Source: Mariniblastus sp.
GTDB lineage: Bacteria > Planctomycetota > Planctomycetia > Pirellulales > Pirellulaceae
DNA length: 34,038 nt
NCBI GenBank assembly: GCA_028823415.1
Contig: JAPKBL010000054.1
Span: 1 to 34,038 of the forward strand
Reading direction: 5' to 3'
Part shown: in pieces, positions 18,256 to 27,112 of the stretch
How positions within the stretch are numbered: the first letter of the stretch is position 1
Layout: the number at the start of each line of letters is the position of its first letter
Position numbers and translations under genes: made by a program
Notes under the pieces: generated by a model
Told to the model about the DNA's origin: nothing
The model's database searches: none
What the model saw: the letters and a program-made list of their open reading frames with translations, nothing else

Positions 18256-18684
18256 CTACTGATTTAGTTCGCCTACTAATTCGTTCTTGTTGACGATGCC
18301 CGCTTTACCGCTAATCGAAACGGCCTTGTCATTGGGGTTTGGGGAGATCGCGATGTTGTCATGAATGTTGGCGGGACTGGTGGAATTTTGAATGACAAAT
18401 GCCGAACTATGAAAGTCGCTCACGGTATTGTTGTTCGCGGAGACACTAGTCCCAGTTGCATGCAGACCATGCCGCCAACCATGAATCTTGTTTGCAGTCA
18501 TCGTCACGGCCGAACCTGGCAATGCCCAGATGGCATTGTTAGGCGGTCCCCGCTTGCGTAGTGATGTGCCTACAAACTCATTGTTGAGAACGCGAATCTT
18601 TCCGGCGACGCGAATTCCCGCGACGCCGCCGGCGGGACTGTGTTGTGAATCTGAGGTACGCTGAGGTTTGTGCCCGACTTTCAA
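18256..18684 (-). pseudogene. C-terminal fragment of a right-handed beta-helix protein
   Basis: The frame contains parallel beta-helix-like repeats: GIRVAGKIRVLNNEFVGTS, NAIWALPGSAVTMTANKIHG, GLHATGTSVSANNNTVSD, and SAFVIQNSTSPANIHDNIAI. Such repeats occur in pectate-lyase-like exported proteins and carbohydrate-active enzymes. There is no ATG. The only start is a TTG at 18684, and the frame is open upstream only to a TAG near 18704, so signal peptide and catalytic region are missing. It ends naturally at 18256. I read it as a 5'-truncated gene. The catalytic type cannot be told from what is left. Confidence 0.55.
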
Positions 18685-18814
18685 GGGTGCTTGCGGAAAG
18701 ACGCCTGTCTATTCAGATGATGGAAAAACGGCAACGTACAAAATATACGACCTTTCAGAATTCAACGAGACGGTCTTTAAAAAGATTGGCCAGTGGTGGT
18801 GCATAGACCCATAA
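18665..18814 (+). pseudogene. 3' end of a lost gene, family unknown
   Basis: A + strand frame opening after TGA at 18662-18664 reads GACGKTPVYSDDGKTATYKI and then YDLSEFNETVFKKIGQWWCI to a natural TAA at 18812-18814. It has no start codon or ribosome site and collides head-on with the beta-helix fragment at about 18665-18684, as expected at a deletion or rearrangement join. The family was not recognised. Confidence 0.4.
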
Positions 18815-18848
18815 AAAAGATGGCAAAATCCATAAGTCTTCATCGGCT

Positions 18849-19145
18849 TTATTCACCCTGACGGGAGGGAAGCAATGCGCACAACGAGCTGTATATTGTG
18901 AAGTCACCATCGAGCCAACCCATTGCCGTATCGATATGCTTTAAGACGAAGGGGTATTTCACCTGTTGCGCTACATAAGTGGGTGTGCCTTGCCAGCTGA
19001 CGTTGTGGTGAGAGCCGGTTTTACGAGTCCGCTCAATGGCGAAAAGACGTGGATAGGGTCGAGCAGTTTTTTAAACCTGAACTCCGAACACAAGGCCTGA
19101 CCCTCGCAAAGTGTAAGGCGGGTTAAGTTGTTTCGTATTTGTCAT
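18849..19145 (-). pseudogene. Frameshifted gene remnant, family unknown
   Basis: The minus strand reads PYPRLFAIERTRKTGSHHNV then SWQGTPTYVAQQVKYPFVLK and HIDTAMGWLDGDFTIYSS to a stop at 18849-18851. A one-base shift near CGACCCTATCC joins it to an upstream frame ending FRFKKLLDP. An ATG at 19145 opens MTNTKQLNPPYTLRGSGLVF in a third frame that stops after GVQV. The pieces are coherent protein text broken by at least two indels. I do not recognise the family. Confidence 0.4.
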
Positions 19146-19387
19146 TTCACATTTCCCATCAGTAGTGTTCTAACGTTTTCACGTTGATAGCTATTAAGCT
19201 ATTTTCATTTGGCACTTTACGAGAAATGATGACCTGTATCGTTTTGAAATTGCATCTCGCGATAGTTACTGATTTCCCAGATTTTGGAAGGGAATCGGTC
19301 TATGTACACAGGCGAGTTGGTGTTCCTGCAAGTAATGGAGATTTTTTGTAGCTTCGATTCGACACGCGTGTCCGTCAGTACGGCGAA

Positions 19388-20851
19388 TCAGTTTTGCTTT
19401 CCTCCTTTATTTCTGACTTTTTTCTTTGGCCCTTTGGTTTTGACCAGCGATTTTTCGGTTTCGATCGGATCGGCGTCTCCCAGTTCCGCAAGTTTCGCGT
19501 GCAATTGTTTTTTCATCTCTTCCACCGCCGCGAGGTATTCCGGGTTGTTGATCTCGTTCTTGAGTTCGTAGGGATCTATGTCGAGATGGTAGAGTTCATA
19601 CTCCGGTCGATGATGCAGTTTTCGCACCAGCGATTTTGCGGATGGCACCTTTTGGGATAGCGCAATCCAGGAGGACGCGATATCCGATCCGTCCTCAGAT
19701 GGTGCGGATGGATCGTTTAGTATCGCCAGCGCCTTGTCGAGTGTTGTGTTAGATGTTTGGCTTTGGTGGTTGGGATTGTAGATTAAAGAGAACGACTTGT
19801 TCCGGATCACCCGGATCGGGAAGATTCGGTCGCGGCTTCCGATGATGTTGCAGTTGGAGAAGGCACCAAAGACATAGGGGTGCAGTATCTGTTTTTCGCC
19901 TTTGAGCATCTTGAGGAAACTTTTTCCATCACAGTCGCCAGGCTTTAACGAACCACCCGCGGCTTCGACCAAGGTGGGCGTAATGTCCGCGATCGAAACC
20001 AGTTCTCCAACGACGGAGTTCGGAGCGGTCACTCCAGCCCATCGCGCGACCAATCCAGAATGCAGACCGTTGTCATAGCAGGTCCATTTTGAAAATGGCA
20101 ACTGTGTACCCTGCTCGCTGCAAACTATGAAGATCGTATTGTCCCACAGCCCTCGCGTTTGCAACTCACGGCGCATCTTACCAACCAGTTGATCGAAGTT
20201 GCTGATTTCGGCGTAGTATTTAACGAGTTCCTGCCGAAGTTTGGGGGTGTCCAGCCAATAGGGAGGAATTGTAAACGACGCGGCATCATATGCGGTCCGG
20301 TCCCCGGTGGTGAACGGTGCGTGGGAATCGTTCGAGGCGATAAAGAGGCAGAACGGCTTGTTCTGATCAGTGCAGGAATCCATGAACTCCCCCGCCTTTT
20401 CAAGGCAATACGGATTCGGATCTTTCACCTTATCTTTTCCGGGGGAATATTCGAATGGATAGCATTCCTTAGGGCCGACATGTCCTTTGCCCACCAACGC
20501 CACGCGGTAACCCAGCGGTTTCAGGTAGTGGGCGATGCTTTTTGTTCCCGTTTTGGACTTTGAATGGTTGGGTAATGTACCCGTGCGCCAAGGCGATCTG
20601 CCGCTGTAGAGTTCCTGCCTGAATGGCGCACACATGGCCACCGAGGCATAGACGTGATCGAAGCGGATCCCTTCGCGGGCTAGGCGGTCGATGTTAGGCG
20701 TTTTGCAATCCACGCTCCCGTAAACACCCCACGTGTCGCGGCTCATGTCATCGGCAAGGATGAAAACCATGTTCGGCTTCTTGACCTCATCCGCCCTAAC
20801 CACGCAGGCCAAGGACAAGCCCATCAGTATCGCATTTAATAATAATTTCAT
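19388..20851 (-). CDS. Exported sulfatase (S1 family) with CAPFR active-site motif
   Basis: The product has 487 residues with signal peptide MKLLLNAILMGLSLACVVRA. Sulfatases hydrolyse sulfate esters, often on algal or host polysaccharides, using a formylglycine made from the motif C-x-P-x-R. Here the motif is CAPFR with Cys at 74, followed by SGRSPWRTG. NMVFILADDMSRD supplies the paired Asp (34-35) for the calcium site. CSEQGTQLPFSKWTCYDNG gives the second metal/sulfate region with Glu in the place where many members have Asp. The position usually taken by Ser in CxPSR is Phe, which the looser CxPxR rule allows. The C-terminus is Lys-rich. It is flanked by broken genes, yet itself intact. The substrate is unknown. 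Confidence 0.9.
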   Translation of the reverse strand: MKLLLNAILMGLSLACVVRADEVKKPNMVFILADDMSRDTWGVYGSVDCKTPNIDRLAREGIRFDHVYASVAMCAPFRQELYSGRSPWRTGTLPNHSKSKTGTKSIAHYLKPLGYRVALVGKGHVGPKECYPFEYSPGKDKVKDPNPYCLEKAGEFMDSCTDQNKPFCLFIASNDSHAPFTTGDRTAYDAASFTIPPYWLDTPKLRQELVKYYAEISNFDQLVGKMRRELQTRGLWDNTIFIVCSEQGTQLPFSKWTCYDNGLHSGLVARWAGVTAPNSVVGELVSIADITPTLVEAAGGSLKPGDCDGKSFLKMLKGEKQILHPYVFGAFSNCNIIGSRDRIFPIRVIRNKSFSLIYNPNHQSQTSNTTLDKALAILNDPSAPSEDGSDIASSWIALSQKVPSAKSLVRKLHHRPEYELYHLDIDPYELKNEINNPEYLAAVEEMKKQLHAKLAELGDADPIETEKSLVKTKGPKKKVRNKGGKQN

Positions 20852-21382
20852 TTTTTCGCCGCTGTTAGTAGTTTGCGTTTTAGTTGGGCTTGTTGATAAC
20901 TGGTAGGGATTTTACTCCACTATGTCCCTGCATTGTGGCTATGTTTTCTGTGGTGGTCAAACATTTGGCCTCAATTTTCGCAGGCACATTTACGTAGCTA
21001 CCGTGCGGTTCTAGTTTGGTGAAGCGGGCTCAAAGTGCTCCCGATCTCTCTCGGATTTGAGGATAGGGTGACCTGCTGGCGACCTGTGTCGAATTGAACC
21101 AATCAAAGGAACCAATCAAAGGGAGAGTCAAAGGGTTCATTCCTTTTTAAATTATGATTCGGGTAAAGGCCAGATACTGACAACCGCCAAAATCACGGCC
21201 ACATCTTGGGTCAATGAGAATCAAAATCTCTATATTCATCGGTGGGTTCTCAGCCTTCCGAAGCGATTTTGATATGCCGATTAAAACGATTGTCGTCCGC
21301 TACGGTATGGTGCTTCGCTAAACTTGCAAGTTGTCCGGTGTTGGTGATTTACGGGGCTTGTATCAGAACCTAGAGTAAGTGA
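20852..21382. other. Divergent intergenic region between sulfatase and efflux genes
   Basis: This 531-bp region must hold promoters for both the minus-strand sulfatase and the plus-strand adaptor gene. Apart from a short tandem repeat at 21096-21121 I see no gene, RNA or convincing -35/-10 pair. Confidence 0.5.
21096..21121. repeat. 13-bp tandem duplication
   Basis: GAACCAATCAAAG occurs twice head to tail (21096-21108 and 21109-21121), about 260 bp before the adaptor gene. A related AGTCAAAG follows eight bases later. It may be a doubled regulator site or replication slippage. Confidence 0.5.
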
Positions 21383-22669
21383 ATGTTTCGTCTTTACTTT
21401 CAAATCGCCGTCCTTTTCGTGCTCTCTTGCGTTAACTTTGCAATTGGCCATCGATTATTGGCCCAGGACATGAAACCGGTAGTGGTTGCTATCGTCATCG
21501 AAGCCGAAGTGCGCGCGGGCCAACGCGTTGTTGGCACCGTCAAGCCACTTCGAACCAGCCGGATCGGCAGCGCTCTTGATGGGCGAGTCCTTCTATTCCT
21601 TGTGGATGAAGGCCAGATGATTCGCAAAGGGCAGACGTTGGCTCAACTTACAACAAAAACACTTGAGATCGAACAGGCCGCCGCCACCGCCGAACATCAA
21701 CTGGCGCTAAGCCGTTTGTCCGAGCTGGCAAATGGTTCACGACCTGAGGACATTGCCGAAGCCGATGCCATCATGCAAGCCGCTACCGCTGCTGCAAGAA
21801 ATGCAGATGCCCGGCTAGAGCGAATGGAATCCTTGGCTCGAGGATCTGCATCCAGTCTGGGAGAACTAGACGATGCGAAAGAACGCGCCGACGCCGCAAT
21901 GTATGCACTCAAAGCAACCCAAGCTTTATTGAAGCGGATTAAAGAAGGCCCACGAAAAGAAACGATCGCGCAGGCCGAAGCTCAAGTTGAATTGCAAAAA
22001 CAAAAGCTCGAACTAATTAAAGACCGGTTAAAGAAGTCAACGATTATCGCCCCGTTCGACGGGTTTGTCTCAGCTGAATTTACAGAAGAAGGCGCATGGA
22101 TTAATCGCGGTGATCCCATTGTTGAAATCATTCAAATGGATGAAGTAGAGATTCTTGCACCAGTAACGGCTGAAACGGTTGTTGGACTTCGCAAAGGAGA
22201 CGTTATTCGCATTGAGTTTCCGGAGATTCCAAACCAAATCTTGACTGGAAAAGTTGACCGAATCGTGCCGGTGGCTGCTGCTCAAGCCAGAACCTATCCG
22301 GTTTATTTGCGATTAAAGAATAAAATTGAAAACGAAACTCCTATGCTGCTTGCCGGGATGTTGGCTCGGGTGGATGTTCCCGTCGGCCAGCGAAAAAAAC
22401 TTCCGTTGGTTCCCAAAGATGCGTTGGTGCTTAACGGAAAAGATCGGTCGGTTTTTGTAGTTGATTTCGACAAGAGCGACAATTCAAACGAGTCGGCCAC
22501 AGGAGTCGTTCGCAAGGTCCCAGTCGAACTTGGAGTCGCCTTGGACGATCGAATCCAAGTGATTGGGAAAATCAAAGCTGGCGATTTTGTTGTCGTTGAG
22601 GGAAATGAACGACTTGTTCCCAACTCGCAAGTAAAAATAGTACCCGGCATGAAATCGGAAAATCAATGA
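21383..22669 (+). CDS. RND efflux periplasmic adaptor (membrane fusion protein)
   Basis: The 428-residue HlyD/AcrA-type adaptor links an inner-membrane pump to an outer-membrane duct. A hydrophobic signal occupies about 1-28. The split barrel-sandwich (lipoyl) domain reads GRVLLFLVDEGQMIRKGQTL at about 67-86 and STIIAPFDGFVSAEFTEEGA at about 219-238. Between them a 95-205 coiled-coil hairpin is Ala/Glu-rich. A beta-barrel (about 245-335) and membrane-proximal domain (KLPLVPKDALVLNGKDRSVF) follow. It precedes the RND permease by 250 bp on the same strand. The lack of a lipobox after the signal suggests a non-lipoprotein form. The exported compound is unknown. Confidence 0.92.
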   Translation: MFRLYFQIAVLFVLSCVNFAIGHRLLAQDMKPVVVAIVIEAEVRAGQRVVGTVKPLRTSRIGSALDGRVLLFLVDEGQMIRKGQTLAQLTTKTLEIEQAAATAEHQLALSRLSELANGSRPEDIAEADAIMQAATAAARNADARLERMESLARGSASSLGELDDAKERADAAMYALKATQALLKRIKEGPRKETIAQAEAQVELQKQKLELIKDRLKKSTIIAPFDGFVSAEFTEEGAWINRGDPIVEIIQMDEVEILAPVTAETVVGLRKGDVIRIEFPEIPNQILTGKVDRIVPVAAAQARTYPVYLRLKNKIENETPMLLAGMLARVDVPVGQRKKLPLVPKDALVLNGKDRSVFVVDFDKSDNSNESATGVVRKVPVELGVALDDRIQVIGKIKAGDFVVVEGNERLVPNSQVKIVPGMKSENQ

Positions 22670-22919
22670 TCGTTTGTCCGTTTAGATTGCTGCATCAATA
22701 AATCAAGATCAACCTAATTCCTTTGCCTCGGGAAGCAGCGGCTCAAAGGACGGATGAGGGGAAAGCGATACAACGCGAATTGTCTTGAGTTAGCCACTGC
22801 CAAATCAACCACCTCCGGCGCTTTGCGTCGAACCTTCCCATGCTGGGGAAATTACAGCGCGCCCGTAGTGCCTGCGACGTGTTGAGTCCTTAATTTCATA
22901 TTTTCAATCAAACGCCCAA

Positions 22920-25900
22920 ATGAAGATATTTGAATCATTTATCCGAAATCCAGTCAAGGTTTCGGTCGGCGCATTGATCGTTGTGCTCTTCGGCTCCATC
23001 TCATTAGTCACGATGCCGAAGCAGCTGATCCCAGCCGTTCAAAATCCAATTCTCTCAGTTGAAACACGCTGGCCTGGAGCAAGTCCACAGGAAATTGAGC
23101 GGGAGATCGTTCAAGAACAGGAGGAGCAACTTGCGGCGATCGAAGGCCTGATCAAGATGACTTCGCGGTGTCGCGATTCGTCGGCTGACATCACACTGGA
23201 ATTCGCAATCGGCACTGACATCGAAGACGCCATGATGCGAGTCAATACGCGTTTGCAACAGGTCCGTGAATATCCAATCAACGCGAACGAACCTGTGATT
23301 GAAGCATCCGATGTCACAGATAGTCCTATCGCTCGATTTGCTTTGACCTCTCGGCCACCGACAGTCGAAAAGATTCAGGCTTTTCAAAACGCGCATCCAG
23401 GACTTGCTAAAGCGCTTGAGCCATCACGGCGAGCGGGTAACACGGGCCTACGCGTCTTTCGACTAACGAAAATCTACGAACAGCTGGGAGACCAACATCC
23501 TGAATTGAAGGAACTGCTTCCTGCTGAAGTTGACCTCCAGGATGTTCGCAAAATTTCGGAAGACCTGATCGAGCCGCAGTTCGAGCGAGTCCCCGGCGTT
23601 TCCGAAGCAGACACTTACGGAGGCCAAGAAGAGGAACTGCAGGTCATCGTCGATCCGGAACGGCTTGCCGCGCGCCAACTGACGATCGCCGATGTTCGGG
23701 TTGCGCTGGGTGGTCAGAACAAAGACACTTCAGCCGGCAACGTTTGGGAAGGCAAAAGACGCTGGGTCGTTCGCACGCTCGGGCAATTTCGCGATCCAGA
23801 GCATGTTAAACGGCAAGTCCTGGCGATTGAAGACGGAATACCGGTTTATGTCCGAGATGTCGCTGAGGTTCAGCTGGCCTACAAGAAACAGGAAAGCATT
23901 TCGCGGCGATATGGCATCGCCAGTAACGGGCTTAGCGTACGAAGGACTTCGGGCGCAAACGTTCTCGAAGTGATGAATGGCGTTCAAAAAGTGACCGAGA
24001 ATCTGAACAACGGATTATTGAAGCGTTTGGATCTGGAGCTTTTTCAGTACTACGACGAGACGGAATACATTCAATCGGCAATCAAAATTGTCCAGCAAAA
24101 CATCTTTGTCGGCGGTGCTCTGACGATCATCGTATTGTTGTTGTTTCTGCATCTAGGCCGGCGAACGTTGCTTGCCGTGCCCCTGATCGCAGGCAGCGCG
24201 GTCGCATGTGTTTTTGTGTCGCCTTGGTTTTTTCTTGTCACCTTGGGATTAACTCTCGGTGTGGGATTTTGGTTTGGTCGCGGAGCGTTGATTGTTGGAC
24301 TTGCGATTCCGGTTAGCATTATCGGAACGTTTCTGATGCTCGGTTTGATGGGGCGTTCGCTGAACGTGATTAGTCTTGCTGGGCTCGCTTTTGCAGTGGG
24401 GATGCTCGTCGACAATGCGGTGGTCGTACTGGAGAACATCTATCGTCGACGCCAAAGTGGAGAGAGTGCTTTTCAGGCCGCATCCGAAGGGACCAAGGAG
24501 GTTGCCGGCGCGGTGATTGCATCCACGCTCACGACAATTGCCGTGTTCATCCCGGTGCTCTTTGTTCAAGAGACTTCCGGGCAACTTTTTCGCGATATCG
24601 CACTGGCCATCAGTTGCGCCGTTGGTTTGTCACTGATTGTCTCCTTCACGATGATTCCGACGGCAGCGGCACGGTTGATTGCCAGAGGCTCGTTTGCCGA
24701 CAACGGTGACTCTTCAGGCACTCATCCAAATGGTGCGGGACCTGACACGGACGAAAACGTCACGCGTCGATCTCAATTTCGCGACGCCGGGCCAATCGTG
24801 CGACTGATTCACGGATTTGGAGTTGGACTCTCCGATGGTGTTACCAATTTGAATCGATGGATCCTGGCAAGTTCTTTGAGATCCGCTGCGCTGATCGTTT
24901 TGATGGTGACGATGTCGGTTGGAATCTCCTATTTGCTCTGGCCGAAAGTTGAATACCTGCCTTCGGGCAATCGCAATTTCGTGTTTTGCAGTCTTTCACC
25001 TCCTCCGGGTTACAACATCAAACAATTGATGGCGATGGGCGAGAAACTGGAAAAAGATCTCGAGCCTTATTGGAACGTCGACGCGGATGGTCCTGAGCTT
25101 GAATATCCCCCAATCGACTATTACTTTTACTCAGTCCGCGGCACATCCGTTTTCATGGGATTTCGAACCAAAGACGAATCGCGAGTTCGAGAATTGATTC
25201 CGTTGGCCAAAAAGACTGGCTCACAGTTTCCTGGAACGCGAGCAATTGTGAAACAATCCAGTTTGTTTGAACGTGGATTGAGCAGTGGTCGTACGATCGA
25301 TGTTGAGATCACGGGTGGTGATTTGAATAAATTGATTGCAGTTGGCCGCCGGGTTCTTGACGACGTCAAAGCAATGATTCCCGAAGCACAGGCACAGCCC
25401 AGACCGAGTCTCGATCTTTCCAGCCCGGAAATTCATGTTCAGCCGAAACTGGTCGAGTCGTCTGAGATGGGAATCAGTGCGGCGGAACTTGGGTACACCA
25501 TCGACGCGTTTGTCGATGGCGCTTATGCGGGCGACTATTTTGTCGATGGAGACAAAATCGACTTGACGATTATTGGCAAAAATTCCTTTGGGAGTCGTAC
25601 CCAAAACGTTTTGTCATTGCCGGTTGCCACAAGATCAGGACAAGTCGTACCACTTTCTGCCTTGGCTGAGATTGAATATAGCAGCGGCCCCGAAGCGATC
25701 TATCGCCGCGAAAAATTGCGTGCGATCACGATTTCGGTGACACCACCGTTAACCATGCCGCTTGAAGAAGCAATGCAGATTATCGATAAACAGATCGTTG
25801 GGAAATTGCATGATGAAGGATTGCTGGACGGCGATACGATGGTCTCGCTTTCGGGAACGGCCGACAAACTTCGTCAGGCATGGGATGCGCTGCGATTGAA

Positions 25901-26468
25901 TCTGCTGCTGGCCTTGGTCATTACGTATTTGTTAATGGCCGCGCTGTTCGAATCATGGTTGTATCCATTCGTAATTTTGTTCAGTGTTCCGCTCGGTGCG
26001 GTAGGCGGAGTGCTGGGATTGTGGGTACTCAATTTCTTTGTCTATCAGCCGCTAGATGTGCTGACGATGCTTGGCTTTGTGATTTTGATTGGTACCGTTG
26101 TCAACAATGCGATCCTGATCGTCCATCAATCGTTACACTATTTGCGTGACGGGATGTCGGCACGTGAAGCGGTACCTGCGAGCGTTCGAAGGCGAATCCG
26201 CCCGATTTTCATTACGACAACAACAACGGTTCTTGGATTATTGCCATTGGTCGTTTTCCCCGGTGCCGGCAGCGAACTTTACCGTGGACTTGGCTCGGTT
26301 GTTCTCGGCGGCCTGATAGTCTCTACGGTATTCACGCTGTTTCTCGTTCCCGCGGTGTTCATTCTGGTAATGGAGATAAAAGAATCGGTGCTGAGCACCG
26401 TCCGATCCAGCGAGGCGAGGCTAACTCGGCCGACAACTGCACCCATTGAACCAAGCCAATCGAATTGA
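22920..26468 (+). CDS. RND efflux permease (AcrB/HAE-like) with extra segments
   Basis: The inner-membrane proton-driven pump subunit has 1182 residues, against roughly 1000-1050 for AcrB-like proteins. The N-terminus FESFIRNPVKVSVGALIVVL is TM1. The first porter region holds an insertion at about 145-203. The TM4 relay motif is GMLVDNAVVVLENIYRRR, with Asp498 kept and Asn499 where AcrB has a second Asp. Between TM2 (IFVGGALTIIVLLLFLHLG) and the usual TM3 text (LIVGLAIPVSIIGTFLML) there are about 35-40 extra hydrophobic residues (about 420-455). A polar linker (about 598-630) splits the halves. The C-terminal half ends with GLLPLVVFPGAGSELYRGLG. There is no Shine-Dalgarno sequence before the ATG. 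No TolC-like gene follows. Confidence 0.93.
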   Translation: MKIFESFIRNPVKVSVGALIVVLFGSISLVTMPKQLIPAVQNPILSVETRWPGASPQEIEREIVQEQEEQLAAIEGLIKMTSRCRDSSADITLEFAIGTDIEDAMMRVNTRLQQVREYPINANEPVIEASDVTDSPIARFALTSRPPTVEKIQAFQNAHPGLAKALEPSRRAGNTGLRVFRLTKIYEQLGDQHPELKELLPAEVDLQDVRKISEDLIEPQFERVPGVSEADTYGGQEEELQVIVDPERLAARQLTIADVRVALGGQNKDTSAGNVWEGKRRWVVRTLGQFRDPEHVKRQVLAIEDGIPVYVRDVAEVQLAYKKQESISRRYGIASNGLSVRRTSGANVLEVMNGVQKVTENLNNGLLKRLDLELFQYYDETEYIQSAIKIVQQNIFVGGALTIIVLLLFLHLGRRTLLAVPLIAGSAVACVFVSPWFFLVTLGLTLGVGFWFGRGALIVGLAIPVSIIGTFLMLGLMGRSLNVISLAGLAFAVGMLVDNAVVVLENIYRRRQSGESAFQAASEGTKEVAGAVIASTLTTIAVFIPVLFVQETSGQLFRDIALAISCAVGLSLIVSFTMIPTAAARLIARGSFADNGDSSGTHPNGAGPDTDENVTRRSQFRDAGPIVRLIHGFGVGLSDGVTNLNRWILASSLRSAALIVLMVTMSVGISYLLWPKVEYLPSGNRNFVFCSLSPPPGYNIKQLMAMGEKLEKDLEPYWNVDADGPELEYPPIDYYFYSVRGTSVFMGFRTKDESRVRELIPLAKKTGSQFPGTRAIVKQSSLFERGLSSGRTIDVEITGGDLNKLIAVGRRVLDDVKAMIPEAQAQPRPSLDLSSPEIHVQPKLVESSEMGISAAELGYTIDAFVDGAYAGDYFVDGDKIDLTIIGKNSFGSRTQNVLSLPVATRSGQVVPLSALAEIEYSSGPEAIYRREKLRAITISVTPPLTMPLEEAMQIIDKQIVGKLHDEGLLDGDTMVSLSGTADKLRQAWDALRLNLLLALVITYLLMAALFESWLYPFVILFSVPLGAVGGVLGLWVLNFFVYQPLDVLTMLGFVILIGTVVNNAILIVHQSLHYLRDGMSAREAVPASVRRRIRPIFITTTTTVLGLLPLVVFPGAGSELYRGLGSVVLGGLIVSTVFTLFLVPAVFILVMEIKESVLSTVRSSEARLTRPTTAPIEPSQSN

Positions 26469-26481
26469 GTCGGCGGACGAA

Positions 26482-26507
26482 AAAAGCCCGGTCGAAATCA
26501 GGCTTTT
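26482..26507. terminator. Bidirectional hairpin terminator
   Basis: AAAAGCC and GGCTTTT form a seven-base-pair stem 14 bp after the RND stop. On the minus strand the stem ends in GGGCTTTTTT, a good rho-independent tail, fitting termination just after the tRNA remnant. On the plus strand the tail is only TTTT. It probably served both convergent transcripts. Confidence 0.6.
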
Positions 26508-26522
26508 GCAAGAAATTAAAAA

Positions 26523-26567
26523 GGGTGACTGAGGGGATTCGAACCGACAGGACCACAACCCGGATCT
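26523..26567 (-). pseudogene. Decayed tRNA-His (GTG) remnant, 3' half
   Basis: The minus strand reads an anticodon-loop-like CCGGG-TTGTGGT-CC with GTG at the anticodon position (26556-26554), then the T-loop TTCGAAT, the T-stem half CCCCT, the acceptor half CAGTCAC and a C at the discriminator position. C73 is the histidine-tRNA signature. About seven bases are missing between anticodon loop and T-loop, the 5' T-stem half (CGG) no longer pairs fully, and no 5' acceptor GTGACTG or D-arm precedes it. The 3' CCA is not encoded. A terminator follows directly. It cannot be a working tRNA. tRNA 3' ends are common integration targets, and phage genes lie 600 bp away. Confidence 0.5.
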
Positions 26568-26601
26568 GGAGGCGGGTCATGGCGGAGTGTGTCTTTCGTC
26601 A

Positions 26602-26826
26602 AATCCAACTTCCTTAAATATATTCGATGCCATTGCGAACTCCCCCGGAGGGATCACGACGAACTTCATCCCGATGCTATTGGTCGATTCAACGGGCAAA
26701 CCAAGACGTTTCGCCTAGGCTTTGTTCTTCGCGTACCTTTCCCTTACCAACGTTCGTTGGGTCGTCGCCAAGGCTTTCTGGGGAATCGTCGGACATATTG
26801 TTGGCGGGGGAGGTTTCGTTGCGTGA
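26602..26826 (+). pseudogene. Short gene remnant with TAG in place of a likely Trp codon
   Basis: A + strand frame reads FDAIANSPGGITTNFIPMLL then VDSTGKPRRFA, TAG at 26716-26718, and continues ALFFAYLSLTNVRWVVAKAF to a stop at 26824. Replacing TAG by TGG (Trp) would give a continuous small protein with a hydrophobic C-terminal half. The start is not identified and the family is unknown. Evidence is weak, because overlapping frames at 26589-26909 and 26627-26839 are also open. Confidence 0.25.
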
Positions 26827-27049
26827 AGACGCCATTTAATGTAACCGATTGTTGTGTAGCAATGAAGGAAGCAGGGGTACCAGTGAATAGGTGCGGAGCA
26901 CGAGGATGAATAGTCTCAAGATTCCCTGAATTATCTTTGACTGAGCAAATGCAATGTTGCAATCGCACGACCACAATGGGTTGGCTTGAGCATTGCCATT
27001 CTAGATTCGGGTATCTTCCCTACTGTGGAAGGCAATGCATGTATTTGGT

Positions 27050-27076
27050 TTGACTTCAAGAGAATGCGGGTACAAT
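27050..27076 (+). promoter_or_regulatory. Possible sigma-70-type promoter of the terminase remnant
   Basis: TTGACT (27050-27055) and TACAAT (27071-27076) resemble -35 and -10 boxes, with a rather short 15-bp spacer. The -10 box ends 36 bp before the GTG start at 27113, a sensible leader length. Confidence 0.3.
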
Positions 27077-27112
27077 TGACTCCAACCATTCGATTGCATA
27101 AGGAACTTTATC

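Noticed and set aside
24588..24600. Second GCGATATCGC core like the intergenic palindrome
   Set aside because: It lies inside the RND gene coding for RDIAL and lacks the outer bases, so it is likely chance.
26589..26909. 106-codon plus-strand frame (MSFVKSNFLKYIRCHC)
   Set aside because: Cys/Arg-rich, GTG start without ribosome site, and a competing frame reads better.
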